30,026 nt of DNA, taken from IMG/VR virus record IMGVR_UViG_3300042569_000190, positions 1-30,026 of that record; one strand, given 5' to 3'. This document shows positions 9,163 to 16,716 of the stretch, piece by piece; the stretch's first letter is position 1, and every line of letters starts with the position of its first letter. The notes under the pieces were generated by a model that saw only the letters and a list, made by a program, of their open reading frames with translations, searched no databases and was not told the origin of the DNA. This DNA is from a virus. Both the position numbers and the translations under genes were made by a program.

Positions 9163-9183
9163 TTTTTGAATAACCAATTCAAA

Positions 9184-9216
9184 GGGGTGGTGCAATAAAC
9201 GCCACCCTTTTTTTTT
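9184..9216 (+). terminator. Rho-independent terminator after the capsid gene
   Basis: The stem GGGTGGTG (9185-9192) pairs with CGCCACCC (9200-9207), with one G:U pair and a 7-base loop. A run of nine T follows at 9208-9216. It lies 22 bases after the capsid stop codon and separates capsid from tail tube transcripts. Confidence 0.9.
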
Positions 9217-9240
9217 AATAACATATAAAAACATAAACAA

Positions 9241-9768
9241 ATGGCTTGTGATTTAGGATTCGGAAGAATTGAACCTTGTAAGGATTCAGTAGGTGGATTG
9301 AAAGCGGTTTATTTCGTAAACTATGGCGATGCTACAGGATACACTTATGATGCAACAAACACAGATGTGATTGACGCAGTAACGGGTACTCCAACAGCAT
9401 ACAAATACGATTTAAAAGGTGCTTCAACATTTACACAAAACGTAAATAGTTCTCGTGAAAATGGTACAACATTTTTCGAGCAAGTATTGGAATTAACATT
9501 TAAGAAATTAACTGTTAAAGACCACAAAGAATTGAAATTAATGGCTTATGGACGTCCACAAGTTATTGTAGAAGATAACAACGGAAACTTCTTTTATGCA
9601 GGTTTAGAACACGGAATGGATGTTACAGGTGGTACTATCGTAACAGGTGGTGCTATGGGTGATTTAAGTGGATATACTTTAACTTTAACAGGAATGGAAC
9701 AAGTACCTGCTAATTTTATTGGTGACACGTTAACTGCTGCAGGATTTACAGTAGTTGTTGGTTCTTAA
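9241..9768 (+). CDS. Major tail (tube) protein
   Basis: A 175-residue beta-rich protein with no membrane segment. It begins MACDLGFGRIEPCKDSVGG, with two early cysteines (3 and 13), and then shows strands such as LKAVYFVNYG and TTFFEQVLELTFKKL. It closes with GYTLTLTGMEQVPANFIGD. This pattern matches tail tube subunits of Bacteroidetes siphoviruses as I remember them. It stands alone between two terminators straight after the capsid gene, which fits a high-copy structural protein expressed in a fixed ratio to the capsid. Codon choice is also enriched for C-ending codons. Confidence 0.7.
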   Translation: MACDLGFGRIEPCKDSVGGLKAVYFVNYGDATGYTYDATNTDVIDAVTGTPTAYKYDLKGASTFTQNVNSSRENGTTFFEQVLELTFKKLTVKDHKELKLMAYGRPQVIVEDNNGNFFYAGLEHGMDVTGGTIVTGGAMGDLSGYTLTLTGMEQVPANFIGDTLTAAGFTVVVGS

Positions 9769-9789
9769 TAATCAACTTTAGATTAAATT

Positions 9790-9818
9790 AAGGGTAGCTT
9801 TTTAGTTACCCTTTTTTT
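9790..9818 (+). terminator. Rho-independent terminator after the tail tube gene
   Basis: The stem AAGGGTAGCT (9790-9799) pairs with AGTTACCCTT (9804-9813), with one G:T mismatch-type pair and a 4-base T loop. A T run follows to 9818. It lies about 20 bases after the stop codon. Confidence 0.85.
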
Positions 9819-9861
9819 GTTTTAACAATTAACGACATTTTTAATTTTTAAATAAAAAAGA

Positions 9862-10191
9862 ATGATAATTCTAAAACAACAAATAGCACCTCAAAATCTT
9901 TATGCCACAATTGATGGTTTAGAAGCTGATGCTATTGTTTTACGTGATGAAGAAACTAATACAGAAGAAACTATTGAGTGCGTATTTTCGATTGATAAAT
10001 ATTACGCAGTTGCTAATTTGGTTTTTCCGATAATACAAAATAAATTCTACACACTTACTATTTTAAATGGTACTGATGTAGTTTACAAAGATAAAATATT
10101 TTGCACAAATCAAATAATAGAACAATTTAGTATAAACAAAGATGTTTACACACAAAAAACTTCTGATAACGAATACATAATTTATGAATAA
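9862..10191 (+). CDS. Small beta-rich virion-module protein (109 aa)
   Basis: A 109-residue protein with alternating strands: MIILKQQIAPQNLYATIDG, IECVFSIDKYYAVANLVFPI and KFYTLTILNGTDVVYKDKIF. It ends in SDNEYIIYE. It overlaps the portal start by 8 bases and begins after an AT-rich leader behind a terminator. I recall a similarly placed small protein in Bacteroidetes phages. A single beta-sandwich with a virion or decoration role is likely, but no function can be stated from the sequence. Confidence 0.5.
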   Translation: MIILKQQIAPQNLYATIDGLEADAIVLRDEETNTEETIECVFSIDKYYAVANLVFPIIQNKFYTLTILNGTDVVYKDKIFCTNQIIEQFSINKDVYTQKTSDNEYIIYE

Positions 10192-11986
10192 CGTACACAT
10201 TTTAAGTTTAAGTGCTTATAATTCGCCTGTAATAACAGAATCTAAAAATAAAGAGTTTGTTGAATACGGCGAAGATAATAACTATTTTCAATACCTTATT
10301 GATAGGTTTTTGTATTCAAATACAAATCACGCTATTATTACGGGTGTTGCCAATATGATTTATGGAAAAGGTTTAGATGCTACTGATTCAAACAGAAAGC
10401 CAAACGAGTATGCACAAATGATGTCTATTGTAAAAAAGGATTGTTTGCGTAAAGTTTCATTAGAACGCAAGTTACTTGGAATGGCTGCAATGCAAGTTAT
10501 TTACTTGAATGGTAAAGTTAAATCAGTTGAGCATTTTCCTATGCACACATTAAGAGCAGAAAAATGTAATGCTAAAGGAGAAATTGAAGCGTGGTATTAT
10601 CATCCTGATTGGTCAAAATATAAAAAAGGTGATGAATTAAAAAAGATTCCTGCATTTAGATTTGGTAATGGTAAAGAAGTTGAACTTTACGTTATTAAAC
10701 CTTATGTTTCGGGTTATCATTATTACACACCTATTGATTATAGTGGTGCTTTACCTTACGCAAAGTTAGAAGAAGAAGTATCTGATTATTTGATTAACGA
10801 TGTAATGAATGGTTTTAGTGGTACTAAAGTAATTAACTTTAATAATAATATACCACCTGAAGAAAAACGTCAAGAAGTTGCAAACGAGGTTAAACGTAAA
10901 TTAACAGGTTCAAAAGGTGACAAAGTAATTGTATCATTTAATGCAAGTGCAGAAAACAAAACAACTGTTGATGATATTCCATTGAACGATGCTCCTGAAC
11001 ACTATCAATATTTAAGCACTGAATGTTTTGAAAAATTAATCGTTGGTCATAGAGTTACAAGTCCAATGCTTTTAGGTATTCGTGATACAGGTGGTGGTAT
11101 GTCAAACAATGCAGATGAAATTGAAACTGCAACACGTTTAATGGACAATATTGTTATCAGACCATACCAATTAGAAATCATTGAAGCTATTGATGAAATA
11201 TTAGCAGTAAATGGTATCGCTTTAAACCTATATTTTAAGACAATACAACCACTTGATTTTATAGATGTAAATACACTTAACGCAGAAACGAACGAAGAAG
11301 AAACAGGTGTTAAAATGAGCAAGGTGTGTTGTTCAACTGATTCTACATTAGATGATGAAATAGCTGATGCTTTAATTGACTTGGGTGAAGAACCACGAGC
11401 AAATTGGTTATTGGTTGATGAAAGTGAAGTTGATTACGATAACGATGATGCTGAAAACGAATTATTGAATAAAGAACCAAAACAAAGTTTATTATCTAAA
11501 GTTTACAATTTTGTAAGCACAGGTTCTGCAAGACCAAACGCTAAAAGTGAACAAGATGAAAACATTGATGGTATTCGTTTTATTACACGTTATGTTTATG
11601 CGGGTGAAACTACTGCTAAAAGCAGAAAGTTTTGTCAAAAAATGGCAGCAGCAAATAAAATCTACAGAAAAGAAGATATTATAGCAATGTCAAACAAAGA
11701 AGTAAACGAAGTTAGAACTGATGCTGATGGAGTTAAAAAAGGCTTTGGTCCAAATGGTAGTCCATTAGTGGATGTATGGTTATGGAAAGGCGGAAAATTT
11801 TGCCATCATCGTTGGAATAAACAAGTTTATGCTTCATTTGAAGGAACTAATATTGATGTAAATAGTCCAAGAGCAAAACAGATAGCAAGTAAAAAAGCTG
11901 AAAAATATGGTTATGTAATCAAGAATGATAATTTAGTTTCAACAAGACCAATTGATACTCCAACAAGAGGAGCATATAACGGTTAA
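10184..11986 (+). CDS. Portal protein with fused C-terminal head-morphogenesis-like domain
   Basis: A 600-residue protein. Residues 1 to about 390 read as a phage portal, the dodecameric channel at the capsid vertex through which DNA is packaged. Landmarks are YGEDNNYFQYLIDRF early on, HFPMHTLRAEKCN, the central KVIVSFNASAENKTTVDDIP and the crown/stem region TSPMLLGIRDTGGGMSNNAD. From about 458 to 600 a second domain follows with SRKFCQKM (480 onward), GFGPNG (520-525) and KGGKFCHHRW (535-544). This resembles the C-terminal part of Mu gpF-like minor head proteins, so the two functions appear joined. It lies downstream of the capsid and tube genes, opposite to the usual order. Confidence 0.75.
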   Translation: MNNVHILSLSAYNSPVITESKNKEFVEYGEDNNYFQYLIDRFLYSNTNHAIITGVANMIYGKGLDATDSNRKPNEYAQMMSIVKKDCLRKVSLERKLLGMAAMQVIYLNGKVKSVEHFPMHTLRAEKCNAKGEIEAWYYHPDWSKYKKGDELKKIPAFRFGNGKEVELYVIKPYVSGYHYYTPIDYSGALPYAKLEEEVSDYLINDVMNGFSGTKVINFNNNIPPEEKRQEVANEVKRKLTGSKGDKVIVSFNASAENKTTVDDIPLNDAPEHYQYLSTECFEKLIVGHRVTSPMLLGIRDTGGGMSNNADEIETATRLMDNIVIRPYQLEIIEAIDEILAVNGIALNLYFKTIQPLDFIDVNTLNAETNEEETGVKMSKVCCSTDSTLDDEIADALIDLGEEPRANWLLVDESEVDYDNDDAENELLNKEPKQSLLSKVYNFVSTGSARPNAKSEQDENIDGIRFITRYVYAGETTAKSRKFCQKMAAANKIYRKEDIIAMSNKEVNEVRTDADGVKKGFGPNGSPLVDVWLWKGGKFCHHRWNKQVYASFEGTNIDVNSPRAKQIASKKAEKYGYVIKNDNLVSTRPIDTPTRGAYNG

Positions 11987-11991
11987 TATAT

Positions 11992-12549
11992 ATGGCAATA
12001 GTTTATTCACATACAAGGTTAGACAATAATACTATATTTTATATAGGTATTGGAAATGAATATAAAAGAGCATATTCTAAACATAGTAGAAATTTTTATT
12101 GGAATAATGTTGTATCTAAAACAGATTATAAAGTTGATATATTATTTGAAAATTTAACTTGGGATGAAGCTTGTAAAAAAGAAGTTGAATTAATTTCTTT
12201 GTATGGCAGAAAAGATTTGAAAAAAGGTTTGCTTGTTAATTTAACAGATGGTGGTGAAGGCGTTAAAGGACATTCTCAAGAAACTATTGATAAAATAACT
12301 AAAGTTCACAAAGGTAGAATACAATCTAAAGAAGAAAAATTAAAAAGAGTTAATTCAAGAAAAGGATATTCTCATAGTGATGAAACAAAAAACAAAATAG
12401 GTAGTTCTAATGGAATTATTACATTAGATACATATACAGGTGTTTTTTTTAATAGTTTTACAAAAGCTTGTGATTCACTTAATTTAAATCATAAAGCTGA
12501 ACACGCAAGAATGAAAAGAGGAAATAACAAAAGATTTATACTAATATAA
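11992..12549 (+). CDS. Free-standing GIY-YIG homing endonuclease with NUMOD motifs
   Basis: A 185-residue protein inserted between the portal and head-tail adaptor genes with gaps of 5 bases and 1 base. The N-terminal nuclease core contains IFYIGIGNEYKRAYS (about 15-29), a divergent GIY-YIG form, and a Glu in the helix CKKEVELISLYG. Two NUMOD3-type DNA-binding repeats follow (GHSQETIDKITKVHKGR and GYSHSDETKNKIGSSN, about 93-140), then a NUMOD1-like end (GVFFNSFTKACDSLNL). Such enzymes cut allelic sites lacking the gene and spread by repair. There is no intron: both neighbours look intact, so the enzyme is free-standing. It probably targets the portal/adaptor junction in related phages. Confidence 0.85.
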   Translation: MAIVYSHTRLDNNTIFYIGIGNEYKRAYSKHSRNFYWNNVVSKTDYKVDILFENLTWDEACKKEVELISLYGRKDLKKGLLVNLTDGGEGVKGHSQETIDKITKVHKGRIQSKEEKLKRVNSRKGYSHSDETKNKIGSSNGIITLDTYTGVFFNSFTKACDSLNLNHKAEHARMKRGNNKRFILI

Positions 12550-12550
12550 T

Positions 12551-13063
12551 ATGGCGTACGCATTATTAATTTCTAACGAGGATGTCGTTAAATTTAGTAT
12601 TTTAAACGGAAATTTAGATACTGACAAATATATCCAATACATCAAAATAGCACAAGATATAACAATCCAAAACTATTTAGGAACTGATTTATATAACAAG
12701 TTTCAAACCTTGATTATAAGTGGTGACATTAGCTTAAACGCAAACCTTAAATACAAGAACTTGCTTACTGAATACATTAAACCTATGTTAGTGCATTTTG
12801 CTATGGTTCAATATTTACCATTTGCAGCATATACAATAGCTAATAAAGGTGTATTTAAACACACAAGTGAAAACGCTACGAGTGTTGAAAAGAATGAAAT
12901 TGATTTCTTGGTTGAAAAAGAACGTGACATAGCACAACACTATACTCAAAGATTCATTGATTTTATGTGTTTTAACAATTCTGATTTTCCTGAATATAAT
13001 AGTAATTCAAACGGGGATATGTACCCTGATACAGACAATTTTTATGGGTCTTGGGTTCTCTAA
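12551..13063 (+). CDS. Head-tail adaptor/connector protein (DUF6712-like)
   Basis: A 170-residue helical protein. Landmarks are YIQYIKIAQDITIQNYLGTDLYNKF (locator only, about 29-53), a helix with LLTEYIKPMLVHFAMVQYLP and ANKGVFKHTSENATSVEKNE. The end includes FPEYNSN. This succession is what I remember of the DUF6712 head-tail connector-like proteins of Bacteroidetes phages, which dock under the portal to form the neck. Its place in the portal cluster supports that, the homing endonuclease having been inserted between the two. No catalytic residues are apparent. Confidence 0.6.
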   Translation: MAYALLISNEDVVKFSILNGNLDTDKYIQYIKIAQDITIQNYLGTDLYNKFQTLIISGDISLNANLKYKNLLTEYIKPMLVHFAMVQYLPFAAYTIANKGVFKHTSENATSVEKNEIDFLVEKERDIAQHYTQRFIDFMCFNNSDFPEYNSNSNGDMYPDTDNFYGSWVL

Positions 13064-13151
13064 AAAAAGAAAAAAAGTAGGCAAGTATGAAAAGCCGAAA
13101 CAAGAAAACAAAAAGAAATTAGAAATATATTTAAGTAAAAATGGCAAATAA
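13044..13151 (+). CDS. Possible tiny basic protein (35 aa) bridging two genes
   Basis: A 35-residue frame overlapping the adaptor gene by 20 bases and the next gene by 11, leaving no gap. The product is strongly basic (FSKKRKKVGKYEKPKQENKK). The tiling between neighbours is typical of phage micro-genes, but an A-rich spacer gives Lys-rich frames by chance. No family is recognised, so this is a tentative call. Confidence 0.3.
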   Translation: MGLGFSKKRKKVGKYEKPKQENKKKLEIYLSKNGK

Positions 13152-13371
13152 CATATATTGGGGTGAGGGTATAAATAATGACATCTATTGGGGTCAAGGT
13201 GCAACTACTAATTCTATTGGTTGGGGTTCTGCTTACTCTGTAAGTTGGAGTGGTGAAACTGAAATTGTAGGTGATGAATATAAAGATGCAACAGATTTTA
13301 GAACACGAGTACTTGCTGATGAAGGTGTTTTTGAATCTTTTAGTTGTTTAATTAACGTAATTAATTTTTAA
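13141..13371 (+). CDS. Small tail-tip protein with WG repeats and a shared RVLAD module
   Basis: A 76-residue protein. The first half has three imperfect repeats built on I-x-WG (NNIYWGEG, NDIYWGQG, NSIGWGSAY), suggesting a short repeating beta structure. The second half carries DFRTRVLADEGVFESFSC, the same module found near the N-terminus of the large tail protein at 1827 (DFKARVLADGGTFEAFGC). It lies directly before the large fibre gene with a 3-base gap. It is probably a minor tail-tip or fibre-base protein, with the shared module perhaps serving as a docking element. Confidence 0.55.
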   Translation: MANNIYWGEGINNDIYWGQGATTNSIGWGSAYSVSWSGETEIVGDEYKDATDFRTRVLADEGVFESFSCLINVINF

Positions 13372-13374
13372 GAT

Positions 13375-15114
13375 ATGAGTTTATTTGATGATGCAAGTTT
13401 AGTTATTACTCCTTCGGGATATAAAGAGGGAAAACTATATAGCATAAAACCTACTGATGGAAGTGGCGATTTAAGCGTTACAAGAGCAACAACTGCAACA
13501 AGGGTTAATTCTGCGGGATTGGTTGAAGTAGTGCCTTATAATTTGCTTACATATTCAGAGCAATTTGATAATGCTGATTGGATTAAAACAAATGTAACTG
13601 TAACTACTAATGCAACAAATGCTCCAAACGGAAGTTTAACTGCTGAAAAAATTATAGCTACTGCAATAGATGGCAACCATATTTTGTCGCAAAGTCCAAC
13701 TTTTTTTATTTCAAATGCAACATATAATTTTTCTTATTATGCAAAATCTGCGGAATATACAAAATGCGGAATTAGAATAGGAGGTCCCGGTTATGCTACA
13801 GTTAATTTAGCGGCTATTAATTTAACTAATGGAAGTATTATTTCTCAACAAGGATTTACAAGTTTATCTGTTACGTTAATTAATAATGGTTGGTATAGAA
13901 TTTCAGGAAGTTTTATAAGCGGAACGGGTTTAACTGTTAACATACAACCTTTATCAGATTCTTATACAATAATTGCTAATAACTTTAGTTATCTTGGAAA
14001 TGGAACAAGTGGTATTTTTGCTTGGGGTGGTCAGTTAGAAGTGGGTAGTTCAGCAAAAGAATATTACCCAACTACAACAAGATTAAACATTCCAAGATTA
14101 GACTATACAAACGGAAGTTGTCCGAGTATATTAGTTGAGCCACAGAGAACGAATGTATTAACTTATAGTCAAGATTTTACTAATTCTGCGTGGGCAAAAA
14201 GCGATGTGACAATTACTGCTAATTCTATAATTTCACCAAGTGGAATATTAAATGGTAGTAAGATTATACCAAATTCAAATAATACATTTCACGCTTTTTA
14301 TGAATCAGTACCAACGGGAGTTTATTCGTTTTCTATTTATGCAAAAGCGGGTGGGGAAACTACATTTTCAATGTGGGTTAATGACTTTTCAAAAAGAGCA
14401 ATATTTGATTTAAGTTCGGGTACTATAACGTCTTCAAATGTAACTAATTCTACGATTACTAATGTGGGTAATGGTTGGTATAGATGCACCGTTTATGATA
14501 CTACTTCAACAAGTTTTGTTGCGGTATATGGTAGAAATGGCGGTAATTTTGTAGGCAATGGCGTTGACGGGATTTATTTTTGGGGTGGACAAGTTGAGGC
14601 GGGTGCTTACCCTACATCATACATACCAACAACCTCTGCGACAGTAACAAGAAACGCTGATGTTATTTCTAAAACAGGAATAAGTAGTTTAATAGGGCAA
14701 ACAGAGGGGACGATATTTGTTGATTTTAATCATATTGGTTTACAATCTGACTCAAATGGTAGTATTCCAATAGTTATAAAAGGAACAGTATCTGAAGCAT
14801 ATATTTTAATAACAGGAGGAGGAACTTTGGTTGCTGAATTATATAATATAGGATCTCAATGTGTTATTAATGGAGCGATAGGTGCTGTTGGTAGAAAAAA
14901 AATAGCTTTTGGATATAAAAATAATGATTTTGTTATGTATATGAACGGAGTATTAATTGGAACAGATACAACGGGAACAGTTGGATCAATGACTGAATTA
15001 TTTATAGGAAGTTATTATGTTCCTACCTATTCAATAAGTTCGGGAGTAAACTCCGCACAACTATTCAAAACACGTTTAAGTAACGCAGAATTAGCACAAC
15101 TAACAACTTTATAA
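13375..15114 (+). CDS. Receptor-binding tail protein with two repeated lectin-like domains and LamG-like end
   Basis: A 579-residue Ser/Thr/Asn-rich beta protein. Two tandem domains are clear: residues about 56-232 (NLLTYSEQFDNADWIK up to FAWGGQLEVG...YYPTT) and 260-418 (NVLTYSQDFTNSAWAK up to YFWGGQVEAG...YIPTT). Both look like jelly-roll carbohydrate-binding modules. The region from about 430 to the end resembles a LamG/concanavalin-like domain, with GTIFVDFNH and KIAFGYKNNDFVMYMNG. Such proteins bind surface glycans of the host. Two of the genome's three GATC sites lie in its 3' part (14852, 14984), consistent with recent exchange of this host-range gene. Confidence 0.7.
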   Translation: MSLFDDASLVITPSGYKEGKLYSIKPTDGSGDLSVTRATTATRVNSAGLVEVVPYNLLTYSEQFDNADWIKTNVTVTTNATNAPNGSLTAEKIIATAIDGNHILSQSPTFFISNATYNFSYYAKSAEYTKCGIRIGGPGYATVNLAAINLTNGSIISQQGFTSLSVTLINNGWYRISGSFISGTGLTVNIQPLSDSYTIIANNFSYLGNGTSGIFAWGGQLEVGSSAKEYYPTTTRLNIPRLDYTNGSCPSILVEPQRTNVLTYSQDFTNSAWAKSDVTITANSIISPSGILNGSKIIPNSNNTFHAFYESVPTGVYSFSIYAKAGGETTFSMWVNDFSKRAIFDLSSGTITSSNVTNSTITNVGNGWYRCTVYDTTSTSFVAVYGRNGGNFVGNGVDGIYFWGGQVEAGAYPTSYIPTTSATVTRNADVISKTGISSLIGQTEGTIFVDFNHIGLQSDSNGSIPIVIKGTVSEAYILITGGGTLVAELYNIGSQCVINGAIGAVGRKKIAFGYKNNDFVMYMNGVLIGTDTTGTVGSMTELFIGSYYVPTYSISSGVNSAQLFKTRLSNAELAQLTTL

Positions 15115-15115
15115 A

Positions 15116-15469
15116 ATGGAAATATATAAATTACAATATAAAGACAAAGAAACTGCAATAGCTGATTTAATCGCAAAAGGAGTTTACAAAGAAGTAGAAA
15201 ACCTTGACAAAGAAATTACTTTAGCTTATGGCGATGGTATTCAGGCAGTAGTAGAAATAGGTTTAATAGTTTTAGAAAACGGAACTTACAACGAAAACTT
15301 TGAAGAAATAACTGCACCTATTTATGCTGATGGTTATCACTTTGATGTTATGAGTGAAAACAAAATTAACTTTGGTAATAACGAAATTGAAGTTAACAAT
15401 CCTAAGCACACATTTGCAGGATATGATAAAGTAGAAGTATTAGAACCTTTTATTTTAGCTGATGAGTAG
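15116..15469 (+). CDS. Fibre-associated small protein (117 aa)
   Basis: A 117-residue acidic protein starting 1 base after the fibre stop and overlapping the next gene by 8. It begins MEIYKLQYKDKETAIADLIA and continues with AVVEIGLIVLENGTY and PIYADGYHFDVMSENKINFG. I associate such proteins with the position just behind receptor-binding genes in Bacteroidetes phages, where they could act as fibre assembly helper or tip cap. No motif proves this. Confidence 0.5.
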   Translation: MEIYKLQYKDKETAIADLIAKGVYKEVENLDKEITLAYGDGIQAVVEIGLIVLENGTYNENFEEITAPIYADGYHFDVMSENKINFGNNEIEVNNPKHTFAGYDKVEVLEPFILADE

Positions 15470-15662
15470 AAAAGAAAAAATAGACTTGTTTCTATCTAAA
15501 TGGGTTTCAAGAAAATTAACAGTTTTTGTTGTAGCTTCCGCAGGTTTATTCTCGGGAGTTATAACATCAACTGATTGGGTTATTATAGGTACTTCTTACA
15601 TAACGATTGAAGGAGTAACAAATATTGTTGAACGTTTAATGAAAGCTAAAAATGTCGCTTAA
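15462..15662 (+). CDS. Small membrane protein, holin candidate 1
   Basis: A 66-residue protein with a basic N-terminus (MSRKEKIDLFLSKWVSRK), a hydrophobic segment at about 19-37 (LTVFVVASAGLFSGVI) and a second weaker one at about 40-56 (VIIGTSYITIEGV). Its C-terminus is basic (ERLMKAKNVA). Two short membrane segments and its place before the amidase suggest a holin, the protein that times lysis by opening the inner membrane. It overlaps both neighbours (8 and 11 bases), forming a tight lysis cassette. Confidence 0.55.
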   Translation: MSRKEKIDLFLSKWVSRKLTVFVVASAGLFSGVITSTDWVIIGTSYITIEGVTNIVERLMKAKNVA

Positions 15663-15819
15663 CGATTTGAAATTATACGGATTGAATTCTGCTGCTATGG
15701 CAATTAGCTTTTCTAATGTAGAAGCTACTTTAAAAATATTTTTATTATTAATTTCAATAGTATATACGATTATGAAAACTATTGAACTAATGAAAAAGAA
15801 AAGTGATGAGAGAGATTAA
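15652..15819 (+). CDS. Small membrane protein, holin candidate 2 (55 aa)
   Basis: A 55-residue protein starting MSLNDLKLYGLNSAAMAISF, with one clear membrane segment (IFLLLISIVYTIM, about 29-41) and a charged basic end (MKKKSDERD). It overlaps the upstream membrane protein gene by 11 bases and the amidase start by 14. The LKLYGLN...FLLLISIVYTI pattern matches small proteins I recall from lysis regions of Bacteroidetes phages. It is either the true holin or a partner (antiholin or pinholin-like) of the upstream protein. Confidence 0.6.
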   Translation: MSLNDLKLYGLNSAAMAISFSNVEATLKIFLLLISIVYTIMKTIELMKKKSDERD

Positions 15820-16216
15820 ATACATCGTCATTCATTGTACTGCTACACAACCAAACACAAAAAAAGAAGCTATTTTAAATTATTGGAAAAATACTTTAAA
15901 GTGGAAAACTGTAGGTTATCATCGTTTAATTGATGCAAATGGTGTTATACACGAACTTGCAAAATACGAGCAAATAACAAATGGTGTTAAAGGTTACAAT
16001 TCTGAATCAATACATTTTAGTTACATTGGTGGAATAGATGAATTAGGCAGACCAAAAGACACACGTACAATTAAACAAAAAGAAAGTTTATTGTATTTAG
16101 TTAAACAAGCTAAAAAGCAATTCCCAAATGCTATTGTTCAAGGTCATAAAGATTTCAAAGGTGTAGTTAAAGCTTGTCCATCATTTGATGCTAAAAGCGA
16201 ATATAAAGCGATTTAA
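15806..16216 (+). CDS. Endolysin: N-acetylmuramoyl-L-alanine amidase (T7 lysozyme-like)
   Basis: A 136-residue amidase_2/PGRP-type enzyme that cuts the bond between muramic acid and L-Ala in peptidoglycan. The fold is marked by YIVIHCTAT with the first zinc His, GYHRLIDANGVIHE with the conserved Tyr, and near the end GHKDF (second zinc His) and KACPSFD (third ligand Cys with Lys two residues before). This is the T7 lysozyme ligand set His, His, Cys plus Tyr/Lys. No signal peptide is present, so export would need the holin. I chose ATG 15806 over the in-frame GTG at 15803. Confidence 0.88.
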   Translation: MREIKYIVIHCTATQPNTKKEAILNYWKNTLKWKTVGYHRLIDANGVIHELAKYEQITNGVKGYNSESIHFSYIGGIDELGRPKDTRTIKQKESLLYLVKQAKKQFPNAIVQGHKDFKGVVKACPSFDAKSEYKAI

Positions 16217-16227
16217 GACACTTTTAT

Positions 16228-16611
16228 ATGAAATACATATATTTACTTGGTTTATTAATTTTAACGTCTTGTGGTGTAGTTAAAAAGAGTTCTGAAGAAT
16301 CAGTTGTAAAGGATAATAGTACAACTGAAATTGATTTAACTAAATATTCTAATAGTTATACACTTGAACCTGTAGATTTAAGTAAACCTATTTTGTTAGG
16401 AAAAGATACTATTTACAATACAAGAGTTATTTATAATAACACAAAAGAAATAGTTAAAGAAAAAAAAGCTAATAATATTGAGTTTAAAGAAGAAAAAAAA
16501 ACTAAAGAAGTAGATTATTCAGAAACAATTAAAATACTTGGTAATCGTTTAATAATAGCTTTAGTTGTATTATTTGTTTTATCAGCAGTTTTAAAGAAAT
16601 TTACTTTTTAA
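16228..16611 (+). CDS. Unimolecular spanin (u-spanin)
   Basis: A 127-residue protein with a lipoprotein signal at the N-terminus (MKYIYLLGLLILTSCG; lipobox LTSC with Cys15) and a single transmembrane helix at the C-terminus (about 106-122, LGNRLIIALVVLFVLSAVL) followed by KK. The middle is hydrophilic, with a Lys/Glu-rich stretch at about 73-95. A lipid anchor in the outer membrane plus an inner membrane helix in one chain is the layout of u-spanins such as T1 gp11, which fuse the two membranes in the last step of lysis. It directly follows the endolysin. No sequence family is needed for the call; it rests on topology. Confidence 0.75.
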   Translation: MKYIYLLGLLILTSCGVVKKSSEESVVKDNSTTEIDLTKYSNSYTLEPVDLSKPILLGKDTIYNTRVIYNNTKEIVKEKKANNIEFKEEKKTKEVDYSETIKILGNRLIIALVVLFVLSAVLKKFTF

Positions 16612-16682
16612 AAATAATTATATAAGTAAACTTTTTTGAAAACACATAAACAAAACAAAATCAATAACTTAACACACAATTA

Positions 16683-16716
16683 GGTTTACTTTAAAAATCT
16701 ATTTAGTAAACTTTTT
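16683..16716 (+). terminator. Weak terminator candidate after the lysis cassette
   Basis: The arms GTTTACT (16684-16690) and AGTAAAC (16705-16711) are complementary, separated by a 14-base AT loop, with TTTTT following. The stem is AT-rich and overlaps the 3' end of the minus-strand gene, so it may serve both directions or be chance. Confidence 0.3.

Noticed and set aside
11047-11322. Minus-strand frame opposite the portal
   Set aside because: It is a shadow frame inside a well-supported gene.
16612-16698. Possible origin or operator in the gap after the lysis genes
   Set aside because: It is only AT-rich DNA with scattered AAGTAAAC-type words. No iterons or strong structure.
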